Shown: positions 1-8,889, counted from the stretch's first letter. The stretch is 64,000 nucleotides of DNA from Oligoflexus sp. (GCF_035712445.1 NZ_DASTAT010000022.1:62001-126000); one strand, 5' to 3'. The notes: generated by a model not told the origin, from the sequence alone. A program made the numbers and translations.

Positions 1-836
1 GATAAGCGCCCAATCCAGGCAAGGCCTCGGGTCAAACCCCAGGACTGAGGCAGGGTCATGGCCAGAGCAAGACTGGCCGCGACACCAGGGAAGGCCCAAA
101 GAATATTCGAACGCAAAAGCGCATCCGCTTCGGCTATTGCTCCCCAGCTCGTCACCGCAAAACCCAGACCTAAAACGGCAAGACGCGATGCGGTGGAAGC
201 CGACCGCAGCTTTTCCACAAGCGCAGGCGTAACACCGAGCACAGCGCCCGCCGCAAACCAAACCCCATGAATACGAACCAGATCCCACATGGCCCAAAGA
301 CCGCTGCCTTCCTGCGTCAGATGCAGGATCAAAGCGATCGCGAGCAAAGCCAAGGCTGGAACACCGGCGCGGCGCAGACCGAGCCACAGAAGGCTGAGCA
401 GCAGCAGCACGTAAAGAAACCAAAATTGCATCACAGGTTTCCAGAGTATGCCGATCATATGCGTCCAGTCATAAGACGAGGACGTATAGCGCGACATGCG
501 GATCTGGACAAGAGTCTGCAGCACCGACCAGACAAGGTAGGGCCAGAGCAGGGTTTTGGCGCGATCTTTCAGTGCGCGATCCAAAGGTCTTTGCACAGCC
601 TTTTCCATGAAGAAGCCGGACAGAAGAAAAAAGAGCGGCATGTGAAAGGAGTAGATCCAGGCGTCCAGAGCGTGCGACCAACCTTCCGTTGGCAGCAGCT
701 GAACATTCTGCAGCCCTCGCAGCGCATGGCCCAGGACCACGAGAAGGATGCCCCAGCCTTTGGCGACATCAATCCACGATTCCCGCGTGGCAGCAGCGGG
801 CTGAACTGAATTTGCGCGACCATTTTCCAATTGCAT
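1..836 (-). CDS. Acyltransferase family 3 membrane protein (partial)
   Basis: This is the N-terminal part (about 278 codons) of a multi-spanning membrane acyltransferase of the type that O-acetylates surface sugars or other envelope molecules. The frame is open from the start to the window edge, so the C-terminus is missing. The family pattern is visible: an early WIDVAKGWGILLVVLGHA segment with the conserved His, then SFHMPLFFLLSGFF, followed by several hydrophobic segments. I chose the ATG at 836 because a GAGG lies 6 bases upstream; an in-frame ATG at 848 is possible but has no clear ribosome site. The acyl substrate cannot be read from the sequence. Confidence 0.85.
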   Translation of the reverse strand, partial: MQLENGRANSVQPAAATRESWIDVAKGWGILLVVLGHALRGLQNVQLLPTEGWSHALDAWIYSFHMPLFFLLSGFFMEKAVQRPLDRALKDRAKTLLWPYLVWSVLQTLVQIRMSRYTSSSYDWTHMIGILWKPVMQFWFLYVLLLLSLLWLGLRRAGVPALALLAIALILHLTQEGSGLWAMWDLVRIHGVWFAAGAVLGVTPALVEKLRSASTASRLAVLGLGFAVTSWGAIAEADALLRSNILWAFPGVAASLALAMTLPQSWGLTRGLAWIGRL

Positions 837-1285
837 GCAACGCCTCATCACTAATGGCGTAGCGGTTGTAACCGGAGTCAGGCCTTGCTGTCAAAGCGAA
901 TCAGTACGAATGCAAAGCTGCGCGAGCGCGGATTGAATCAAAATTTTGCCGGAAAATTTGGTTTTCACGACTGTAGAAAAATTCGTGCCTGTGATGGGAA
1001 ATATGGCGAATCAATTTTAACAAGCGGCTCATGGTTTTTTCTCCTCCAAACCTCAGTCTACTCGGGTTCCTGGCTTTATCCTCGGCCAGACCTGAGCGTT
1101 GTATTACAGACTTTATGCCAAGCCCCCTTCTTCCGTAATTTTGAGGACTTGCCTTTCCAGGACCGCAAAACCTGTCCGGTTTCGGGACCCACGTTCACGG
1201 AATACGAGTGATTGCGTATAGTTCGGCGGGACTCGATCCACTATGGTGAACCCAGAATAAAACCCTTTCGAAAGAGGAGCCTTTT
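837..1285. other. Intergenic region, no gene seen
   Basis: About 450 bases lie between the divergent acyltransferase and HdeD-like genes. The stretch is more AT-rich than its neighbours. The open frames in it have no ribosome site and no recognisable protein features. It presumably carries the two divergent promoters, but I could not assign convincing -35/-10 pairs. An AAAGAGGAG ribosome site for the next gene is at its right end. Confidence 0.6.
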
Positions 1286-1852
1286 ATGGAAACACAGATC
1301 AGACAAAGCTGGGGGATGTGGCTCTGGCGTGGAATCGTGTCCCTGCTCTTCGGACTTGTGGCGCTCATTTCACCCTTCGCCACCCTTGCGTCTCTTGTCA
1401 TGCTCGCGGCCGCCTTCATTTTCGTCGATGGGATTTTTGCCTTTTTTTCCCTGTTTTCTCAGCGCGGTTCACCTTTCTGGTGGACCTCGCTGCTGGAATC
1501 CTTGGTCGGCATCGTGGTGGGCCTCGCACTTTTGGTGTGGCCTGGAATTGCGCTTTTGACTTTCCTTTACTTCGTCGCCGGATGGGCTCTGGTCAGCGGC
1601 ATCTTTGAAATCGTCACCGCCATTCGTCTCCGTAAAGTGATCGAACGCGAATGGGCCCTGGGCCTTGCGGGAGTGGCTTCGATTGCCTATGGCATCGCCC
1701 TTCTAGCCTTCCCGGGATTGGGACTGCTCGCCTTGAGCTGGATGCTGGGCGCATATGCTGTAATTTTCGGTCTTTTGATGATCAACACCAGCATCAACAT
1801 CCGTCGCGAGCAGCACAGACTCGGCGGAATGGGTACGCCGAAACCCGTTTAA
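1286..1852 (+). CDS. HdeD family (DUF308) membrane protein
   Basis: A 188-residue inner-membrane protein with about six hydrophobic helices in three pairs, as in the HdeD/DUF308 family linked in enterobacteria to acid resistance. The sequence begins with a short polar stretch, then RGIVSLLFGLVALISPF and a repeat-like second half (GLAGVASIAYGIALLAFPG), typical of this family's internal repeat. The AAAGAGGAG site sits 8 bases before the ATG. No catalytic residues are expected. It stands alone on the + strand ahead of the sensor operon. The family call is secure; a role in acid stress here is inference only. Confidence 0.85.
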   Translation: METQIRQSWGMWLWRGIVSLLFGLVALISPFATLASLVMLAAAFIFVDGIFAFFSLFSQRGSPFWWTSLLESLVGIVVGLALLVWPGIALLTFLYFVAGWALVSGIFEIVTAIRLRKVIEREWALGLAGVASIAYGIALLAFPGLGLLALSWMLGAYAVIFGLLMINTSINIRREQHRLGGMGTPKPV

Positions 1853-1883
1853 TCCTGTGCAGTTAAAGCCCCTTGAAGTCTGG

Positions 1884-1964
1884 CCTTCCAGCAGGTTCGA
1901 ACCGGTGAAAAGCAATGGACTTTCGTCCCGATTTCGGACATCCTCGCTTTCACCTGCTGGAAGG
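1884..1964 (+). promoter_or_regulatory. 13-bp inverted repeat covering the ribosome site of the sigma-54 regulator
   Basis: CCTTCCAGCAGGT at 1884-1896 is the exact reverse complement of ACCTGCTGGAAGG at 1952-1964. The right arm includes the start of the AAGGAG ribosome site (1961-1966) of the gene starting at 1972. A second, competing pair exists: GGTGAAAAGC at 1904-1913 against GCTTTCACC at 1946-1954, with one bulge. If the leader is transcribed, the long stem would hide the ribosome site and the inner stem would partly release it. It could also be a DNA operator. The repeat is directly seen; function is inferred. Confidence 0.55.
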
Positions 1965-1971
1965 AGTTCCC

Positions 1972-3456
1972 ATGCTGCAAAAACCTGCCATCCTTCACCT
2001 GGATGACGATCCGATTTTTCTCGATCAGGTTCGCGACATCCTGATCCCGATCGGCGTCCAACTGTCCTCGTTCACCCAGGCGCAACAGCTCTTGGAAGCC
2101 CTGCCCGCGATGGGCGAGCCCGCCGTGCTGATGCTCGATATCTATTTGGATCGCCCGGGTCCCGATGGCAAGGCTCTGGCTCAGCAACTGCGAACGCGAC
2201 TCCCCCACACTTTGATCGTGATGTGTTCCGACCTGCATGATGCGTCCACCGTGCGTGACTGCATTGCCCGAGGAGCCGATGACTTCCTCTTCAAGGGCAG
2301 TGATATGGAGCAGATCCGTCGCCGCATCGAAGCGGCCATCACCGAGTATCGAAGACGCTCGGAGCAAAGGCAGAAGCAGCGTTCTCTCGCGACCATGCCG
2401 CAGGTGGTGGGCCGTACATGCCGCGAACTCTGCGAACGCATCCCGCGCATGATCAATTCCGCGCTGACCTCGGTCCATGTCTATGGCGAGACCGGAACCG
2501 GCAAGGAGGTGATCGGTGATCTCTTCGCGCATTTCGTCGGCGAGCGCCTGCCTTTCATTCGCATTCACTGCGGCGCGATTCCTGCGGGACTGATCGAAAG
2601 TGAACTCTTCGGTCACGTGAAGGGTGCTTTTACCGGGGCGCAAAATAACAAGATTGGTCTTTTCGAACAGGCCGACGGCGGCTGGGTTTTTCTGGATGAG
2701 GTGGCGACGCTCAGCGCACCCGCTCAGGTCGCTCTTTTGCGGGTCCTTGAAAATCAGGAGCTGAGGCCGGTCGGGGCCACGCAGAATAAGAAGGTGCATG
2801 TGCGGGTCCTTTCCGCCACCAATGAAAATCTGGAGCAGCTCGTTCAGGAAGGCAAATTCCGCCGTGACCTTTGGCAAAGGCTCTGTGAAGCGGTGATTAC
2901 ACTGCCGCCATTGCGTGAACGCATGGATGAGTTTGATGAGCTTCTGCAAAGTTTTTGTCAGACCATGCGCGGCGGGCCCTATGAAGTCAGTGCCAGCGCC
3001 GTGGAAGTTCTGAAGCATTATGATTGGTCGAACGGCAACATCCGCGAACTCCGCAACTGCCTCCGGGCCATGACCGAGCATGCCTATGGCGGCGTGATCG
3101 CGCCTTCAGCGATTCCCGCCTTTATCTGGGAGCAGGTGAATAAACCGACCAAATCCGAAGCGCTCAGCATCACGACCGATACCGGACAGCGCCGCATCGT
3201 CTTGGAATGGGGCGAGGCTGAAGAATGGACCTATGAAAAGCTGATCATGCGTCTTCTTCTGGCCCTGGTGACGGCTGAATATCAAAAGCTGGGACGCCTG
3301 ACCCTAAGGCAGCTGGCCAAGAATCTTGGCATTCCGCGCTCCACACTTTCCACCAAGCTGCAGGAGCTGGTGAAGATGGGCCTGACCACGGCGCCGGAAC
3401 TCAGAAGCATGGTGAATGTCATGGCGGAAACAGAAGCCCCGGAGACGCGTGGATGA
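1972..3456 (+). CDS. Sigma-54-dependent response regulator (NtrC type)
   Basis: A 494-residue transcription activator. An N-terminal receiver has the acidic cluster D11-D13 and a predicted phosphoacceptor D56. The AAA+ domain has Walker A GETGTGKE near residue 172, an intact GAFTGA sigma-54 contact loop near 218-223 and Walker B WVFLDE near 240. A C-terminal helix-turn-helix segment lies at about 440-475. I start at 1972 rather than the upstream ATG at 1915 because GGAAGGAG precedes 1972 and the receiver begins cleanly there. Its stop overlaps the next start (ATGA), and a hybrid kinase follows, so it is probably that kinase's output. It would drive sigma-54 promoters that I could not locate. 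Confidence 0.93.
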   Translation: MLQKPAILHLDDDPIFLDQVRDILIPIGVQLSSFTQAQQLLEALPAMGEPAVLMLDIYLDRPGPDGKALAQQLRTRLPHTLIVMCSDLHDASTVRDCIARGADDFLFKGSDMEQIRRRIEAAITEYRRRSEQRQKQRSLATMPQVVGRTCRELCERIPRMINSALTSVHVYGETGTGKEVIGDLFAHFVGERLPFIRIHCGAIPAGLIESELFGHVKGAFTGAQNNKIGLFEQADGGWVFLDEVATLSAPAQVALLRVLENQELRPVGATQNKKVHVRVLSATNENLEQLVQEGKFRRDLWQRLCEAVITLPPLRERMDEFDELLQSFCQTMRGGPYEVSASAVEVLKHYDWSNGNIRELRNCLRAMTEHAYGGVIAPSAIPAFIWEQVNKPTKSEALSITTDTGQRRIVLEWGEAEEWTYEKLIMRLLLALVTAEYQKLGRLTLRQLAKNLGIPRSTLSTKLQELVKMGLTTAPELRSMVNVMAETEAPETRG

Positions 3457-3764
3457 GCCAGTATCCTATCCAGCCGCAGATCATTCGCACCGACGCCGGC
3501 AGTCAGTTCATTGTCGCAAGCCCCGAGACCGCGGACACCCGTGAAGCCTGGCGCAAGGCCTGGCATGACTACCTTGCGGCCATGCGGAGCCTTCGCTATC
3601 TCGCGCAGAAGGGACTGCAAAGCCCCTTTGATACGCCCGAGCAGGCGGCGCAGAAAAAGGAATCGCTCGAACGCCATTTGAAGCATCTTGAGGAATTCGA
3701 AAAGGCCGTGGTCCAGCCCCTCCTTCAGGATCTACCGCGGAGCCCGACTGATGTCAGCCCATGA
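3453..3764 (+). CDS. Small helical protein between regulator and kinase
   Basis: A 103-residue protein I do not recognise. It is charged and probably mostly helical: a Trp-rich segment (REAWRKAWHDYLAAM) is followed by a lysine/glutamate-rich helix (about residues 70-92). There is no signal peptide or membrane segment. The start overlaps the upstream stop by four bases, and its end overlaps the kinase start by 14, so all three genes are likely translated in a coupled way. Position suggests an accessory of the two-component pair, such as a connector or kinase modulator. That role is inference from context alone. Confidence 0.75.
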   Translation: MSQYPIQPQIIRTDAGSQFIVASPETADTREAWRKAWHDYLAAMRSLRYLAQKGLQSPFDTPEQAAQKKESLERHLKHLEEFEKAVVQPLLQDLPRSPTDVSP

Positions 3765-6639
3765 TATGCGTACTTTGCGCCTGTTTTTGCCGCGCCTTCC
3801 CAGGATGAACGCCGACTGGAAAGCGGATAGCTGGATCGACGAAATTTTGCAGGTGAACTGCGGCGAAACCCTCGGCAGTACGATTGAAGGCACTTCCGAT
3901 CGCCGCGTGCTCGACTCCTGTTCGATCAGCCGCGAGGGGCTTTCCTATCGTCTTCAGATTAAAAAAGGCTGCGTCTTCGCCGACGGTCAGGAGATGACGG
4001 CGGAAGATATCATGGATTCCCTTCTGCGCATGGCCCAGCAGACCTTTCATCCCTCGGGGCTCGGCCGCATCGTTCGCTACAACGGCAGCGAGCTGGGTCG
4101 CAGTTTTCGCGTGCTATCCCGCTATCGTCTGGAAGTGCTTCTGAATCGGGCTGTGCCGGACTTTTTGGAAAGGCTGAGCCATCCCTCCTGCTTTCTGCAT
4201 AAGAAGGCTCAGGTGAATCTGACCAGCGGCTGCTGGCAGCTCATCTCCGAAGATGCGCATGAAATTCGGCTGCACAGCAATTCCCGTTTTTCGCAGGAAG
4301 GCCTGCGCTATGATCGGGTTCTCATTCAAAAACTCGATGCCGCGCTTTGGAAGAATGAAGACTTCGACGAGGCCTTCGTCGCGATCTTTCCGGGTGATGC
4401 CTTTCCCTCGCCGGCCGGCAATATTCTGAACGGCCGCAGCACGACCATCACCAAGCACAATATGCTGCGGGCGCTGTGGCTCTCTCCGCACGCGAAAGAA
4501 CCCGATCTCAGTCTGGCCCAGGCCATCACCGACTATGCGCGGCAGCGTTCGCTCTGGCGCAAAAAACCACTGCGCTCCCTCTTTGAGAATCAGAGGTTTC
4601 AGCAGGATCTTCCGCTGCGGGATCTGGTGGGTAAGCCGGCGGCCGGATCGCTCAATCTTCACTGCCTCGCGCCCGAACCGGCCCAGGCTTTCCTGGATGA
4701 TTTCCGCGCGTTTTTAAAGAGTCGCTGGAGCTGGGATTTGACGATCCATCCGCAGCAGCCCGCGGATGCCTTTCTTTTCAGTCTTTTCGAAGGCAGCACC
4801 GAGGAAAGCGAAAGCACCCTGAGCACGGCCTTCACCTGCATGGATCAGCTGCATAGGCAGGTCTATGGCTCGCCGCTTCTATCGCTGAAAAAAATCGCGC
4901 AGGAGGATGAAGGATTTAGGCGGCAGACGCTCATCCATGAGCAGCTGCACAAGTTTTCGCATAGCCCGGCGCTGATTCCCCTTTATCGGACGCCGATTCT
5001 GATTCACAGCAATCGCAATATGCACCGCGATGGTGAAATTTCTCCGCTCCTGCTTTTGCATCAGGTCGGCGACAGCCTCAGGCGTGAACAGACCGATGAA
5101 CTGCGTCAGGCCTCATTGAGTGCTTTGGGTTCCGCCGTCCAGATGCTGGTGCATGATGTGAAGCGGCCCTTCGCCATGCTGCAGGGTGTTTTGACTTTGA
5201 TGGCGTCGCATGAGGATCCCGAACGTATTCGCGATTTGGCCAGGAACTGGCTTCCTGAAGTCAAGCGCATGGCCCATACCGTTCAGGAAATGATCAGTGA
5301 CGTTCTGGAAATGGCCTCGAATCAGGAGCTGATGACCGAGCCTCTGAGCCTTTTGGATGTCGTGCATGATGCCCTCAATCTGCTGACAGCAGCGAGCAAA
5401 AGCGTGCAGCTGCGCTTTCATCCGCAGCATTCCCTGATGCTGGAAGGCGATCGCTTCCGCCTTGCCCGTGTGATTGCCAACCTTCTGAATAATGCGATCC
5501 AGGCCACGCCGGATCATGGCGTGATCACGATCAGCAGCAGCGAGGAACACGCAGGAACCCGCCGCTGGATGCGGATTCGCATTCATAACACGGGTTCTTT
5601 CATACCCCTTGATAAAAGGCAGCGCATTTTTGAAGCCTTCTTCACGGAAGGCAAGCGCCAGGGGACCGGCCTCGGTCTGGCCATTGCGCAGAAGGTCATC
5701 GTCAGTCACGGCGGTCAGATCCTTTGCGAATCGCATGAAGAGGACGGCACGACTTTTATCTTTACCGTACCGGCGTCCTATCGCTCCGATCCCAAGCATG
5801 CGCTTGAAGCAAGCGACATCAGTCACGTCTTTCATCGACTGCCGTCGGTACCCCAGCCTCCTGCAGCGCAGACCAAGGGCAAGGAGACGCTGCGCATTCT
5901 TCTGGTGGATGACGATTACCTTTACACCAGCTTCATGCGCGATGTCTGGCAGACTCTGCGCACCGAAGGTCTTGATCTGCAGCTTTTCACGGCTGAAGAT
6001 GCGCGCCGTGCGACCGAGCTCGTGACCAAGGACGTCTTTGATTTGATCCTGGTTGACTATGAATTAGGCCGCGATGATGGCGTTGCCTTTCTCCCGATTC
6101 TGCGGCGGCATCAGCCTCAGGCCTTGATCGGTCTTCATTCCCATCATTCGGGCATTGAATTGCGCGAAGCGGCCCTGAAGGCGGGCGCGGATATCTTCGA
6201 ACCCAAGCCTTTGACAGCTTCGCTCGCCCAGCAGCTTTTGACGAAGCTCCTTCAGCGCGAGCGCCCGCAGCGTCCCCAGCTCATTCTGGTCGAGGACGAC
6301 CCTCTTTATCAGGATATGTGGCGGGATCTTTGTCCGCAGATCACCTGCTTTGCCTTTCCCGAACAGCTCCTGGCGGTCGCGCGGCAGAATCCTGAACTTC
6401 TGGCTCAGGCTCAGGCTTTGATCACGGATCGTTTCTTCGTGGGAACGGAGATGCAGGGTCTGCAGCTGGCTGAAGAGATTCACGCCACCTGGCCCGAACT
6501 GCCGATACATCTTTGCAGTCAGATCCAGGATCGCAGCAGCCTGCATCCGGCGTTTCAGGGTTTTGTGGCCAAGGATCCCGAGTCGATCCAGGCCTTTTTG
6601 AAAGCGCTGGTGGCGCCTTCTCAAACGAGTTCTTCTTAA
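3751..6639 (+). CDS. Hybrid histidine kinase with SBP-family-5-like N-terminus and two receivers
   Basis: A 962-residue protein. Residues 1 to about 430 resemble the peptide/nickel solute-binding family 5 (GLSYRLQIKKGCVFADGQ, then a TAEDIMDSLLRM helix), as in the C-terminal domain of SgrR. There is no signal peptide or transmembrane helix, so the domain should be cytoplasmic. A kinase core follows: an H-box around VHDVKRPF (H about 468), then an ATPase domain with NLLNNAIQATP and GTGLGLAI (about 640). Receiver 1 begins near 714 (LLVDDDY, acceptor about D769) and receiver 2 near 845 (LVEDDP, candidate D in ITDRF near 892). I chose ATG 3751, which has GGAG upstream. It probably phosphorylates the regulator at 1972. 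Confidence 0.88.
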   Translation: MSAHDMRTLRLFLPRLPRMNADWKADSWIDEILQVNCGETLGSTIEGTSDRRVLDSCSISREGLSYRLQIKKGCVFADGQEMTAEDIMDSLLRMAQQTFHPSGLGRIVRYNGSELGRSFRVLSRYRLEVLLNRAVPDFLERLSHPSCFLHKKAQVNLTSGCWQLISEDAHEIRLHSNSRFSQEGLRYDRVLIQKLDAALWKNEDFDEAFVAIFPGDAFPSPAGNILNGRSTTITKHNMLRALWLSPHAKEPDLSLAQAITDYARQRSLWRKKPLRSLFENQRFQQDLPLRDLVGKPAAGSLNLHCLAPEPAQAFLDDFRAFLKSRWSWDLTIHPQQPADAFLFSLFEGSTEESESTLSTAFTCMDQLHRQVYGSPLLSLKKIAQEDEGFRRQTLIHEQLHKFSHSPALIPLYRTPILIHSNRNMHRDGEISPLLLLHQVGDSLRREQTDELRQASLSALGSAVQMLVHDVKRPFAMLQGVLTLMASHEDPERIRDLARNWLPEVKRMAHTVQEMISDVLEMASNQELMTEPLSLLDVVHDALNLLTAASKSVQLRFHPQHSLMLEGDRFRLARVIANLLNNAIQATPDHGVITISSSEEHAGTRRWMRIRIHNTGSFIPLDKRQRIFEAFFTEGKRQGTGLGLAIAQKVIVSHGGQILCESHEEDGTTFIFTVPASYRSDPKHALEASDISHVFHRLPSVPQPPAAQTKGKETLRILLVDDDYLYTSFMRDVWQTLRTEGLDLQLFTAEDARRATELVTKDVFDLILVDYELGRDDGVAFLPILRRHQPQALIGLHSHHSGIELREAALKAGADIFEPKPLTASLAQQLLTKLLQRERPQRPQLILVEDDPLYQDMWRDLCPQITCFAFPEQLLAVARQNPELLAQAQALITDRFFVGTEMQGLQLAEEIHATWPELPIHLCSQIQDRSSLHPAFQGFVAKDPESIQAFLKALVAPSQTSSS

Positions 6640-7184
6640 CGAATCATGCGTTCGAAAACGTCCAGCATACGGGAATCTATGACCTCGATCACGAGGGCAT
6701 CAATCGAAGACTGAAAGACCAGGGGCTCTGAGGTTCCGGGAACTCCGAACAAGGTGGCCACGACCGCGCCGCTGCCATCGCCTAGAACCGGATTTTGTCC
6801 CGCAGGCATGCGGAAGGTGTAGACGGCATGGTAAAGGTCCTCGGGTGGACGGATGTCTATGTCGGCCGTGATGTTGCTCTGGGCGCCGGCACGAAAGGTC
6901 CATTGCGTGCTCTTCGCAAGGCGTTCCACAGGGACCTTCGATCCCGATTTTGCATCCGTCAGGCGGCAGCCCGCCTTGTGGATCAGCTGACCTTCCGGCT
7001 GATCCAAAAGCGGCTGGCAATAAAGGTAGGACCCGGTGATGTTGTTCGGCACATCCACCTTTTCCTCGCCATCATCCGCTGCGGTGGCCAAGGCCTGTTT
7101 TTCATTCTGGACGCGGGTGTCCGTCGTTTCCTTACAGGCCAGAAGCGCGAGAAAGATGAAGATGTGCCTGCTGTGTATGTTCAC
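6636..7184 (-). CDS. Putative lipoprotein, unknown function
   Basis: A 182-residue predicted lipoprotein: a short hydrophobic signal ends in LALLAC, giving a lipidated Cys at about residue 17. The mature part is beta-rich with no recognised domain. The GTG start overlaps the TGA of the upstream lipoprotein gene (GTGA), so the two are translationally coupled. Its stop overlaps the 3' end of the hybrid kinase on the opposite strand by four bases. The shared lipobox and operon suggest a joint role with the VWA-like lipoprotein in the periplasm or at the membrane; nothing more specific is visible. Confidence 0.8.
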   Translation of the reverse strand: MNIHSRHIFIFLALLACKETTDTRVQNEKQALATAADDGEEKVDVPNNITGSYLYCQPLLDQPEGQLIHKAGCRLTDAKSGSKVPVERLAKSTQWTFRAGAQSNITADIDIRPPEDLYHAVYTFRMPAGQNPVLGDGSGAVVATLFGVPGTSEPLVFQSSIDALVIEVIDSRMLDVFERMIR

Positions 7185-8155
7185 CGCTGAAATCCTATGT
7201 CTATCGTTTGAATGTTCGAGGGCATATCCACCATTCTCAACTCAATCTGCCGGCTTGCGGCATCATACTGAAACAAGTCGGTGGGGAAGGTCTGCTGATT
7301 GAAACGCAGGAAGGGTTTGCCGCCCTCCACGATCGCTTCGCTCGGCAGCGTGATGCGAGCCACGGCCTGGTCATAGATCACCCGCTTGCCGATCTTGCGG
7401 AAACTGCCGTACCAATCCGGGTCGCAGAGGGAGAGTCGCAGACCCTTCGGAAATTGTTCACGCAGACGATCCCACTGCTCGGGCTTCGCCTCGGGAAGAC
7501 ACCAGTCACTGACGGGTGTGATCTCGGGGCTGGCGATCAGATGAAGATAGAGCTGCCCATCAGGAAAATGCTCCTGAAGAAAAGCGCTGAGTTCCTCCTG
7601 ATCCCCGAGTGGGATGTCGCCGTCGGTCATGATAGTGATGCTGGGCACGGTTTTTTTGGGGTAATCGGGATCCTTTTGCAGCTGTTCATTGAAGAACTGC
7701 ATGATCTCCGATTTCAGCGTGCCATTGGTCAGTCCCTTGTTGATAATCGTCGTGCGTTCCCCATCCGTGAAAAGCTGCGAGCTGTTGTCGACCACAACAA
7801 AAGCATGATCGGCACTGGCAACTTCGAAACCAGTCTGAGTCTGGGTTTTCTTCACCTTAGCCGCTTCCTGCGAAAGGCTGAGAAGACCGAAGGGCAATTC
7901 CGTGGACATGGACATATCACTGTCTATGAAGGTGATATTGTGAATCGTGCGCTTTGTTGTCAGAATCGCTTTTTCAGGCACGATCCCGATCCAGGGCAGT
8001 ACGACTTCGGTCGTGCCGGAACGTGGCGGAAGTTCCCGTTCGATGTTTTGATTCTGATAGGGTGCGGAGTCCGCAGAAGACCTTTTGGATGATCCTGTCG
8101 AAGACTCGCAGGCCAGCAAGGGCAACAGTATGCCGATTGTGAAGAACATACGCAT
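7181..8155 (-). CDS. VWA-like lipoprotein
   Basis: A 324-residue predicted lipoprotein with lipobox LPLLAC near residue 16, followed by a Ser-rich linker. A DMSMS motif (residues 80-84) fits the metal-ion-dependent adhesion site DxSxS of von Willebrand factor A domains. About 98 residues later comes IMTDGD (D178), which fits the family's LTDG strand at normal spacing; FVVVDNSS fits the strand between them. VWA domains bind protein partners through a metal ion. A GGAG site precedes ATG 8155. First gene of a two-gene operon with the downstream lipoprotein. The VWA call rests on motifs and spacing only. Confidence 0.7.
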   Translation of the reverse strand: MRMFFTIGILLPLLACESSTGSSKRSSADSAPYQNQNIERELPPRSGTTEVVLPWIGIVPEKAILTTKRTIHNITFIDSDMSMSTELPFGLLSLSQEAAKVKKTQTQTGFEVASADHAFVVVDNSSQLFTDGERTTIINKGLTNGTLKSEIMQFFNEQLQKDPDYPKKTVPSITIMTDGDIPLGDQEELSAFLQEHFPDGQLYLHLIASPEITPVSDWCLPEAKPEQWDRLREQFPKGLRLSLCDPDWYGSFRKIGKRVIYDQAVARITLPSEAIVEGGKPFLRFNQQTFPTDLFQYDAASRQIELRMVDMPSNIQTIDIGFQR

Positions 8156-8377
8156 GGAAGTCTCCTGGTCTTATGAGACTTATCGGCAGGCACGGCGGCT
8201 TGAAAAAATGATTTGTCGAAAGATTGCTTGGGGGCGGTAATGAAAGGGCTTTTTGCGGGATCTCTGGGGTTTCGGGGCGCTTCATTCTGCCGAGCGAGCG
8301 AGGCCACCCAAGGAATTTACCTTGCAGAGCTCAGCAGGGTTTGATTAGCTGAGGCGGAATCAAGCAAGGAGTTCCCC

Positions 8378-8884
8378 ATGTTTTATGAAATGACCGTCAC
8401 GCAGTTCATCAAAATGCTCAATAATCTTTCAGCCTTTATGGATAAGGCTGTGCAGTTTGCCGAAACCAAGAAGTTTGACCTGGATGTTTTGTTGAATGGT
8501 CGTTTGGCACCGGATCAGTTTAACTTCATCCGCCAGGTTCAGATTGCCTGCGATACAGCGAAAATCGGCGCATCGCGTCTGACAGGCAAGGAAGCTCCGC
8601 AGCATGCGGATACCGAGAAAACCCTGCCTGAGCTGAAGGCCCGCATTGAAAGCACGATTGAGTATCTGAAGACATTTTCGCCCAAGGATTATGTGGAAGC
8701 CGGCAGCCGTAAGGTCAGCCAGCCGCGCTGGGAAGGCAAATGGGTGACGGGCGAGGAATTCGCCACGCAGCATATGATACCCAACTTTTACTTCCACCTG
8801 ACAACAGCGTACGCGATCCTGCGGCACAACGGGGTGGATGTCGGCAAGAAGGATTACCTCGGCGCCATGCCCTTCAAACAGTAA
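8378..8884 (+). CDS. DUF1993 family protein
   Basis: A 168-residue soluble protein matching the DUF1993 family, a four-helix fold related to DinB-like proteins, whose function is not established. It is recognisable from MTVTQFIKMLNNLSAFMDKA at the start, the central LTGKE segment, and the C-terminal FYFHLTTAYAILRHNGVDVGK with its conserved His residues. A strong AAGGAG site precedes the ATG. It is a single gene, separated from the GH16 gene by a hairpin. No signal peptide, so cytoplasmic. Confidence 0.85.
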   Translation: MFYEMTVTQFIKMLNNLSAFMDKAVQFAETKKFDLDVLLNGRLAPDQFNFIRQVQIACDTAKIGASRLTGKEAPQHADTEKTLPELKARIESTIEYLKTFSPKDYVEAGSRKVSQPRWEGKWVTGEEFATQHMIPNFYFHLTTAYAILRHNGVDVGKKDYLGAMPFKQ

Positions 8885-8889
8885 TACCC

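Noticed and set aside
885..1211. Open frame of 108 codons on the + strand between the acyltransferase and HdeD genes
   Set aside because: No ribosome site, no family pattern, and the base composition looks non-coding.
1849..3081. 410-codon frame antisense to the sigma-54 regulator
   Set aside because: It is a mirror of a gene with clear domains; its own protein has a His/Arg-rich, unfolded-looking composition.
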